Shown piece after piece: positions 58,351-64,000 of a stretch of 64,000 nucleotides of DNA. The notes below the pieces were generated by a model that saw only the letters and a list, made by a program, of their open reading frames with translations, searched no databases and was not told the DNA's origin. Numbering within the stretch: position 1 is the stretch's first letter; each line of letters begins with the position of its first letter. The stretch comes from a virus. Location: positions 1 to 64,000 of IMG/VR virus record IMGVR_UViG_3300028864_000025; one strand, given 5' to 3'. Made by a program: the position numbers and the translations under genes.

Positions 58351-59796
58351 ATGGAGAGAAAATCTATAAAATTAAAGATAGATTCAAAGGAAGAAATAAG
58401 GGAAATGTCTATAGATGAAGTTTATGAACAATTTAAAAACTTCATCTATAAGTCCTGTCAATCATGGCTCAGACAATATGAATTTGATGATTTATGCCAA
58501 ATTGCATCAATAGGATTAACAAAAGCTTATAATAAATATGACGTAAGTAAGGATATATTATTCCTAACATATGCAGCAAGAATAGTGCAAAATGAAATTC
58601 TCATGTACAATAGAAAAAATAAAGAGAATTATTTTTGTGATAGCCTTAATAGAACAATACTTGGAAAAGATGATAGTGAGGAAGAGTTACAATCTTTTAT
58701 TCCTGACAGTATCAATATAGAAGATGATGTTGTTCAAAAATATCAATGTATTGAATTACAAGAAGTAATAGAGAATCTAACAGATAGAGATAAAGAGATA
58801 GTGACAGAGATTGCTTTTAATGAAAAGACACAGCTTCAATTATCGGAGAAGTTAGGCTTGTCCCAATCTTACGTATCAAGAATATATAGCAGAACATTAA
58901 AAACAATAAAGGGTAGAATGGAGAATGATGATATGCCTCACGAATTAAAAATAACAAGAGAACAATTACTCAAAGATTGCTTAGTTCTTGGCACTAGCAA
59001 AACAGCACAACAAATAATTGCTGATACTTATGGATTCTCGAACCGATTAACTGTCGGTAATTATATTTCTAAGTTTAAAATAAAGGAGGAAATGGTAAAA
59101 ATCAAAGAGAAAGAAATGAAAGATGAGGGGGAGGATATTAAAGTGAGAAAAGAAGATGCAAAAATAACAAGAGAGCAATTACTCAAGGAATGCATGGCTG
59201 TCGGAACCAGTTGGTCATCAGCTAAAAAAATAGCTGATAAATACGGATTGGCTCACGCAACCATAGGTAATTATATCAATAGAATGAAAATCAGAGAAGA
59301 AATTGATAAGATGGATAATAATAAAAAACCTGAAGAAATTGATAAGATGGATAATAATAAAAAACCTGAAGAAAATAATGTAGTTGAGAATCCTATTCTT
59401 GATAATAGGATTTCTAAAGAGATTGTTAGTGATAATATAAAGCTTTCAAAAACAATAAATAGAAATCCTGCGCTATCAAAGGACAATATTGTTATGAGAG
59501 ACTATAAACCTAAAACATGGGATGAATACGCGAAAGACCATGATGGCGATGTTCCTAGACAAAAGATTCTGGAGAATAGATCAAAATTAAGATCTATTCT
59601 CCGAGGTAATATTGGTGAATATGATATTACAGGTGAATTGATAGCAGCAAAAATTAATGGTTCTAGTATAATTATAGATGAATCAGAGATACCAGAACTA
59701 ATCGAAGAACTTCAAGAATTAATGAAAGCAATGAAAGGTATGGCTTATGTGAACTATCTAAAGAATGATACAGAAAGGAAAGTAAGTAATGATTAG
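58351..59796 (+). CDS. Sigma-70-family-like factor with two extra HTH modules
   Basis: 481 residues from ATG 58351 (GGGGGAGGAA). Region 2-like stretch FDDLCQIASIGLTKAYNKYD and FLTYAARIVQNEIL (~residues 50-95) and region 4-like HTH LSEKLGLSQSYVSRIYSRTL (~170-190) resemble a sporulation/flagellar-type sigma. Then two copies of an ITREQLLK module (~201-248 and ~272-318) with HTH shape, a duplicated EEIDKMDNNKKP linker and a unique C-terminal domain. A natural partner for the phage polymerase; the promoter recognised is not shown. Confidence 0.75.
   Translation: MERKSIKLKIDSKEEIREMSIDEVYEQFKNFIYKSCQSWLRQYEFDDLCQIASIGLTKAYNKYDVSKDILFLTYAARIVQNEILMYNRKNKENYFCDSLNRTILGKDDSEEELQSFIPDSINIEDDVVQKYQCIELQEVIENLTDRDKEIVTEIAFNEKTQLQLSEKLGLSQSYVSRIYSRTLKTIKGRMENDDMPHELKITREQLLKDCLVLGTSKTAQQIIADTYGFSNRLTVGNYISKFKIKEEMVKIKEKEMKDEGEDIKVRKEDAKITREQLLKECMAVGTSWSSAKKIADKYGLAHATIGNYINRMKIREEIDKMDNNKKPEEIDKMDNNKKPEENNVVENPILDNRISKEIVSDNIKLSKTINRNPALSKDNIVMRDYKPKTWDEYAKDHDGDVPRQKILENRSKLRSILRGNIGEYDITGELIAAKINGSSIIIDESEIPELIEELQELMKAMKGMAYVNYLKNDTERKVSND
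59299..59370 (+). repeat. 36-base tandem duplication inside the sigma-like gene
   Basis: Two nearly exact copies coding EEIDKMDNNKKP twice. In-frame and probably recent. Confidence 0.8.
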
Positions 59797-60343
59797 AAAT
59801 AAATATGAGAGTGATTATGAAATAAAAAGACTTGGATTAAATAGAATGCTAGAGGGAATATTTACAAAAGATTCAAAGACAGAAGACCTTGAAAAGTTCT
59901 TAGATGATAATGTTTTTGAATATTACAATATAAGAGATAAATCAGTATCATCCGGTAAATTCCTATATAAGCTTACTAGAGAAGAAATTCTAGAAGCAAG
60001 TAAGAATTACACCAAGTTTGCAGTTTATGAAAGCCTAGCGTTGGCAGACGATAGATTAGTGCTGCAAGGAGATATAGAAATAGATAAGGATTTTGTTATG
60101 AGGGCATCGCTTAGTGATATAAAGAATATGTCCAATAGACTGGCGATGCAAGAGCCAGTCTATCATATTTATAATCATGATTTGAGAGAGCGAAAAGAAC
60201 CATCGATATATGGTCTATCAAAAGTTATAGATTATATAGCCAGTAAAGAATTAATTGGAATGGTGGTAGAGTTTTCCCTATTTGAGATACCAGTTGGAAT
60301 AAATAGGGAACATTTGATAATATGGGAATTAAGAAATTATTAG
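59789..60343 (+). CDS. Unknown protein coupled to the sigma-like gene
   Basis: 184 residues; ATG overlaps the end of the sigma-like gene by eight bases behind AGAAAGG. Helical N-terminal half, then IEIDKDFVMRASLSDIKNM and a C-terminal domain with FEIPVGINREHLIIWE. No recognisable motif. Position suggests an accessory to the sigma-like protein. Confidence 0.6.
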   Translation: MIRNKYESDYEIKRLGLNRMLEGIFTKDSKTEDLEKFLDDNVFEYYNIRDKSVSSGKFLYKLTREEILEASKNYTKFAVYESLALADDRLVLQGDIEIDKDFVMRASLSDIKNMSNRLAMQEPVYHIYNHDLRERKEPSIYGLSKVIDYIASKELIGMVVEFSLFEIPVGINREHLIIWELRNY

Positions 60344-60353
60344 GAGGAAACAG

Positions 60354-60677
60354 ATGAAAGAAATTATAAGAATAAAAAGAAGTACGTTCGAAACACGAAG
60401 TAAATTCTTAACTTTGGTTGCTATAGATTCGAACACATTTATATATAAGAAAAGATTTAAATACAAAATTAAAACCTTTTTAAAGGTAATAGGTATGATA
60501 TTATGGATACCTATTAATATACCTTACTCATTAGTAGTGGCAATACTGTTTACTTTGGCTGAATGGTGGGTAGATATGATTGATAGTTTCAGAGGTAATG
60601 ACATTAAAGAATGGTGTCAAGATATCAAGTCAGAATTTAAGTCTATTCAAGATTGTATTTTTGAGATTGAAGATTAG
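60354..60677 (+). CDS. Small membrane protein
   Basis: 107 residues after TTAGGAGGAAACAG. Two adjacent hydrophobic stretches (VIGMILWIPINIPYSLVVAI and LFTLAEWWV) separated by short charged segments, then a charged C-terminus. Unknown role. Confidence 0.6.
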   Translation: MKEIIRIKRSTFETRSKFLTLVAIDSNTFIYKKRFKYKIKTFLKVIGMILWIPINIPYSLVVAILFTLAEWWVDMIDSFRGNDIKEWCQDIKSEFKSIQDCIFEIED

Positions 60678-60686
60678 GAGGAATAA

Positions 60687-60860
60687 ATGGATTGCAATGT
60701 TAGCTGTAAATGTAAAGAATGTGGAAAATTAATGGAATTTGATACCACAAATGAGGCGTTCAATCTACGGATATTGATGAAAGCTTTAGAAGGAATAGGG
60801 CATAAATGTATGCAATGTGCATTGAGAGATTTAAGCATAGAGGCGCAGGAATCAATATAA
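60687..60860 (+). CDS. Small zinc-knuckle protein
   Basis: 57 residues after TTAGGAGGAATAA. Six cysteines: CNVSCKCKECG at the N-terminus and HKCMQC near the end. Typical of compact zinc-binding accessory proteins. Confidence 0.6.
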   Translation: MDCNVSCKCKECGKLMEFDTTNEAFNLRILMKALEGIGHKCMQCALRDLSIEAQESI

Positions 60861-60888
60861 TAAAAGAAATCTAGATGGGGGTAATGGT

Positions 60889-61074
60889 ATGAGAATAATT
60901 GTAGGTATGATAACAGGGTTAGGAGTAACAGCAGGAATAGTATCAGAGAGAGAAGATGTAAAATTAATAAATAAAGTACAGAAGATAGAGCCAATAAGTG
61001 AATCTCAAAGAACAGCATATGATGATAAGTTTCAGAGATTATTAGATAGAAGCAAGAGAAATGTAGGGTTGTAA
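60889..61074 (+). CDS. Small protein with hydrophobic N-terminus
   Basis: 61 residues after GATGGGGGTAATGGT. RIIVGMITGLGVTAGIVS may be a membrane anchor or a weak signal; the rest is charged. Bidirectional terminator follows. Confidence 0.55.
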   Translation: MRIIVGMITGLGVTAGIVSEREDVKLINKVQKIEPISESQRTAYDDKFQRLLDRSKRNVGL

Positions 61075-61105
61075 AAATAGAGGTGGCTTAGCCACCTCTA
61101 TTTTT
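61073..61105. terminator. Bidirectional terminator
   Basis: AAAAATAGAGGTGGC/GCCACCTCTATTTTT around three bases. Confidence 0.85.
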
Positions 61106-62246
61106 ACCTTTTCTTTTTTTGTTCATCAAGCATTGATTTTGTTTTCATTCCTGTATTATATTGCATATGAGAAGATGATGCATTCAATGCTCCCCCAGCT
61201 ACTCCTGTTCCTAGAGTAGTTAATGCGGTAAGCGCTCTTTCTCCACCTTCTGATACTTTCTTTCCACCGTAATAGTTTTTAGAAAGGTCCTCACCTACAT
61301 CTTGCAATTTAGAATTTATATCTCTAACTCTTTTACCTGAATCAGCCATACCTTTCATGTGATTTAATGCTTCTTCCTGTTCTTTCTTTGATAACCTCTT
61401 GCCCTTTTTAGCTGCATTAAATAGTTGTTCGGCTTTATCTACGCCACCCATTGTTTTATTAGATTCCCTCATTAAATCGCCACCAAGTCCTTGGAATTCG
61501 GATAGCTTACCTAGTGATTTAGTGTATTTCATTACTCTTTTTGGATTAAAGGAATCCATACTTCCTTTTGCCATATTCATAAGATTATGTGATAACCCTG
61601 GCATTTTCTTTCTTACTGCAAGTGCTGCTGCCCCTGTCATTGCTGCTGGCATTAATGCGCCTGTTGCTGCTCCACTAATAAATCCACTGGCGTCTCCTAC
61701 AGCTTTATGAATCTTATGATGCTTTTCATTTTGCAGAGAGTTTCTAAATGTACTAACTCCTGTTGGGTCAAACCCCGATACAAAATCTTTCATATATGAT
61801 GATTCTGCTAATTTTTCACAAGCTATCTTTTCTATTTGTTCTTTATAATTCATATTTGCCTCCTTATTCATCCAATTATTAAATTTACCTATTTGCTCAA
61901 TCAAGTGTTTCGGATTACCATCAAAGCATACTGCATTATCATCGACATACATTATTGCTGGTGGTTTTTCTTTTGCCACCCCATCTACTTTAATATCATA
62001 TTTTTCTAGCCATTTTTTAATAGCATCTATCCCACCTTTTTGGAAACATCTGGTAGATACAACAACGATTTTATAATCTTGCCTTAATTTATCTATAGCT
62101 TCTTTTATTCCCTCTACTGGTTTATCAGGTATATTGGTTGTTCCTTTCCAACCACTAATATAGGAGTGAATCACTCCGTCAAAATCAAACACTATGGTTT
62201 TTTTAGCGCTTGCTATTTTTTCTATTAATTTCTTATAATTCAACAT
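61104..62246 (-). CDS. Two tagged proteins fused: HAD phosphatase and glycine-rich protein
   Basis: 380 residues from ATG 62246 (GGGAG six bases upstream). MLNYKKLIEKIASAKK is the first tag, then a HAD domain: FDFDGVI (nucleophile Asp21), VVVSTR (~58-62) and MYVDDNAV (~100). A second tag MNYKEQIEKIACEKLA begins at residue 132. Its ATG (61853) has its own AAGGAGG at correct spacing, so the C-terminal 249-residue part (glycine/alanine-rich membrane segment, GTGVAGGAL end) may also be made alone. Confidence 0.75.
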   Translation of the reverse strand: MLNYKKLIEKIASAKKTIVFDFDGVIHSYISGWKGTTNIPDKPVEGIKEAIDKLRQDYKIVVVSTRCFQKGGIDAIKKWLEKYDIKVDGVAKEKPPAIMYVDDNAVCFDGNPKHLIEQIGKFNNWMNKEANMNYKEQIEKIACEKLAESSYMKDFVSGFDPTGVSTFRNSLQNEKHHKIHKAVGDASGFISGAATGALMPAAMTGAAALAVRKKMPGLSHNLMNMAKGSMDSFNPKRVMKYTKSLGKLSEFQGLGGDLMRESNKTMGGVDKAEQLFNAAKKGKRLSKKEQEEALNHMKGMADSGKRVRDINSKLQDVGEDLSKNYYGGKKVSEGGERALTALTTLGTGVAGGALNASSSHMQYNTGMKTKSMLDEQKKKR

Positions 62247-62319
62247 CATCAACTCCCTTCCTCCTTAGTATAAAATAAAAATAAGAAATAAGAAAGCTAA
62301 TAAACTTTCGAAATTTATG

Positions 62320-62334
62320 GTATAAGATATTAAA
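62320..62334 (+). promoter_or_regulatory. Phage promoter-like element (GTATAAGATATTAAA)
   Basis: Exact copy; three bases later a perfect 28-base palindrome begins. Confidence 0.65.
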
Positions 62335-62336
62335 GC

Positions 62337-62364
62337 AGAAGAGCAACGATATCGTTGCTCTTCT
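62337..62364 (+). promoter_or_regulatory. 5'-terminal perfect palindrome
   Basis: AGAAGAGCAACGAT meets its complement with no loop bases. Direct position after the promoter element and 23 bases before ATG 62388. As RNA the tip would open by a few bases. Confidence 0.6.
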
Positions 62365-62387
62365 CTAATTTTATGGAGGTATTAAAA

Positions 62388-62777
62388 ATGGAGAGAGTAT
62401 CATTCAAAGAAGCAATAATAGAAAGTGCAAAAGATATGATTACAGATTTTACAGTGGACGGTGAGTGCTCAAATTGTGGTAATTGCTGTACTAATTTACT
62501 ACCAATGAGCAAGGAAGAAATAAAGAGAGTCCAAAAGTATGTCACAGATAATAATATAAAGGAGCAGTCCAATATCAATCCATTAGAAAAATATCCACCA
62601 ATAGATATGGTATGTCCTTTCAGAAACAATAAGAATAAGTCTTGCAATATCCATGATGTTAGACCAAAAGTATGTAGAAAATTTATCTGCAACAAACCAG
62701 TAGAAGCTAAGAAAAATAGAGATTTATTCAGCAGAACATTACAGATAATTAATTGCAGAGCTACATTTTTTAAGTAG
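62388..62777 (+). CDS. YkgJ-family zinc/iron-cluster protein
   Basis: 129 residues from ATG 62388 (ATGGAGGTATTAAAA). The CSNCGNCCTNLL (~residues 26-37), DMVCPF, SCNIHDVRPKVCRKF arrangement is the YkgJ/UPF0153 cysteine pattern. The family binds a metal cluster and its role is not settled. Own promoter and 5' hairpin. Confidence 0.8.
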   Translation: MERVSFKEAIIESAKDMITDFTVDGECSNCGNCCTNLLPMSKEEIKRVQKYVTDNNIKEQSNINPLEKYPPIDMVCPFRNNKNKSCNIHDVRPKVCRKFICNKPVEAKKNRDLFSRTLQIINCRATFFK

Positions 62778-62789
62778 GGGGAATTAAAT

Positions 62790-62981
62790 ATGAAATTTGT
62801 AGGAATTATAAAATTGAAAAATGGACACAATATACCAGTAAAAATAGATGCTGATAATGAAATTAAAGCGAAAGATGAAATTAAGGAAAACATTAGTCAA
62901 GTTACTAACCAAGAAGTAGAAGATATTATTTGTGCGAGTTTAAATTTTGGATTCAATATTATCACAAGGGGGCATCAATAG
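62790..62981 (+). CDS. Small unknown protein
   Basis: 63 residues after GTAGGGGGAATTAAAT. Beta-rich (FVGIIKLKNGHNIPVKIDAD) with a helical middle. It precedes the endonuclease gene by two bases. Confidence 0.55.
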   Translation: MKFVGIIKLKNGHNIPVKIDADNEIKAKDEIKENISQVTNQEVEDIICASLNFGFNIITRGHQ

Positions 62982-62983
62982 AA

Positions 62984-63670
62984 ATGCAATTATATTTATA
63001 TGATCCAATGAACAATGTTAAAACGCCAACCAGCTACAAATTATTATCAGGAATAACAGGAATGAACAAAGGAGATTTAGCAGTCTATAAGTCTAGACGT
63101 AATAAGCTTGGAGCTCTACATCGCTACATTGTTGATGAAAAAACAACCAAAGAAGAACTCTATGAATTAATGCTTAAAGAGAAACCTAAAGATGAAATAT
63201 GGAAGAATGTTGAGAATGAATATCAAATAAGTAATTATGGTAGATTCAGAAGATTGTATAAATCTAAAGGACCAAGACTTCTGATGCCATACAGGAAGAA
63301 AAATAAGTGGCTAGTAGTAAAGATACATGGTAAGGAAGTAGAGATTCATAAGTTAGTTGCCCATGCATTCTTAGAAGTTCCTGAGGGCAAATGTATATAT
63401 CATAAGAATGAAAATATTTGGTACAACCATGTAAGTAATATAGGTTTTGCAACAAGAAAAGAACTTGGCGAAATGTTTGGTGGTAGTAGTTCAAAAGGAA
63501 TCCCTGTATCAAAGATAGATTTAGATACAGGCGAAGTCTTAGATGAATATGATAACATGGCTGTCGCAGGTAGAGAAAATTATATGAGTAGAGAAGCTAT
63601 AAGATTGGCCATTGAGGAAAATAGACCATCTTGTGGATTCGGTTGGAAGAAATGTGCTAATTGGGACTAA
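62984..63670 (+). CDS. NUMOD4/HNH-type homing endonuclease-like protein
   Basis: 228 residues from ATG 62984 (GGGGG upstream). The NUMOD4 sequence IWKNVENEYQISNYGRFRR and the HNH-like region HKLVAHAFL...IYHKNENIWYNHVSNIG (first His replaced by Tyr), then a NUMOD1-like end SKIDLDTGEVLDEYDNM and SCGFGWKK. Free-standing HNH endonucleases spread among phages. The altered first His leaves activity uncertain. Confidence 0.75.
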   Translation: MQLYLYDPMNNVKTPTSYKLLSGITGMNKGDLAVYKSRRNKLGALHRYIVDEKTTKEELYELMLKEKPKDEIWKNVENEYQISNYGRFRRLYKSKGPRLLMPYRKKNKWLVVKIHGKEVEIHKLVAHAFLEVPEGKCIYHKNENIWYNHVSNIGFATRKELGEMFGGSSSKGIPVSKIDLDTGEVLDEYDNMAVAGRENYMSREAIRLAIEENRPSCGFGWKKCANWD

Positions 63671-63694
63671 GTACCTAGTAAGGAGGAATTAATT

Positions 63695-63937
63695 ATGAAA
63701 AAAGATAAAATGTATTGTGGTAAGGTATATATTGACGAGGAATTAAAAAATGTTCTGATTGAATATGGGGTAATAATATTAGGTATCTATGACAAGAAAC
63801 TTAAATGTTATGAAAATTGTTTGATGTCAATCCCAGTCTTTAATAAGCTAATGTTATTAGCGAAGAAAGGTGCATTATATTTCGACGGTTCTTTAATGGC
63901 CAATGTAGATGAGTTACAAAAACATATTTCTTTATAG
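63695..63937 (+). CDS. Small unknown protein
   Basis: 80 residues after AAGGAGGAATTAATT. Mixed strands and helices with two cysteines (MYCGKVY, KCYENCLM). The promoter element at 63937 overlaps its stop. Confidence 0.6.
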   Translation: MKKDKMYCGKVYIDEELKNVLIEYGVIILGIYDKKLKCYENCLMSIPVFNKLMLLAKKGALYFDGSLMANVDELQKHISL

Positions 63938-63951
63938 TATAAGATATTAAA
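63937..63951 (+). promoter_or_regulatory. Phage promoter-like element (GTATAAGATATTAAA)
   Basis: Exact copy, 28 bases before the last partial gene. Confidence 0.65.
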
Positions 63952-63979
63952 TAAAAATGAGGAAGAGAGTGTGGTAAAC

Positions 63980-64000
63980 ATGAAAAAAGAAATAATGATA
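63980..64000 (+). CDS. Start of a gene cut by the window edge
   Basis: ATG 63980 behind AGAGAGTGTGG; seven codons (MKKEIMI) are visible. It lies downstream of the promoter element at 63937 and so is probably another short promoter-driven gene. Confidence 0.5.

Overview
The window looks like part of a large tailed-phage genome (jumbo-phage scale) infecting an anaerobic, low-GC Firmicute, most likely a Clostridium-like host. The reasons are very AT-rich DNA, strong AGGAGG-type ribosome-binding sites, an anaerobic ribonucleotide reductase pair (NrdD/NrdG), phage terminase and portal genes, a tRNA cluster, and no ribosomal or housekeeping genes. The host assignment is an inference from composition and gene content.

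Layout. (1) 1-2669, minus strand: an acidic repeat protein cut by the window edge, and a likely prohead protease with a long tail. (2) 2670-3323: a gene-free divergent junction with eight exact copies of a 9-base inverted element and a TA-rich tract, which is a candidate replication origin. (3) 3324-17733, plus strand: nucleotide and DNA metabolism (SSB-like protein, NrdD, NrdG, divergent ThyX, RuvC-like resolvase, DinG-type helicase) among small zinc-ribbon and unknown genes. (4) 17870-36030, minus strand: a 2328-residue single-chain RNA polymerase (beta fused to beta'), portal, large terminase, and several virion-type proteins, one pair of which appears joined by a -1 frameshift. (5) 36135-50627, mixed: minus-strand genes alternate with short plus-strand genes. 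Most of the minus-strand proteins carry an N-terminal or internal Y-x3-IEK-x-A motif. The plus-strand genes often have their own promoter and terminator. (6) 50628-52908, minus strand: a tRNA cluster read from a sigma70-like promoter. Many of its tRNAs have unusual indels and they are separated by hairpins. (7) 52980-64000: more small promoter-driven plus-strand genes, a GH13 glycosidase, a sigma-like factor, a YkgJ-like protein, an HNH-type endonuclease, and three more motif-bearing minus-strand genes.

How the genes may work together. The element GTATAAGATATTAAA occurs about 15 times, always in plus orientation and mostly just upstream of short plus-strand units. Together with the phage-encoded RNA polymerase and sigma-like protein this suggests a phage-specific transcription programme. 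The minus-strand set (SF2 helicase, ParB-like/ADP-ribosyltransferase-like polyprotein, second ART-like protein, HAD phosphatase, WYL-like protein, glycine-rich membrane-active proteins) shares short IEKQA-type tags. They resemble the capsid-targeting sequences of T4 internal proteins and the idea of injected 'polyvalent' proteins. I infer that these are capsid-packaged proteins, processed by the prohead protease at [E/x]-K-x-A sites and delivered with the DNA. That is the most interesting candidate system here.
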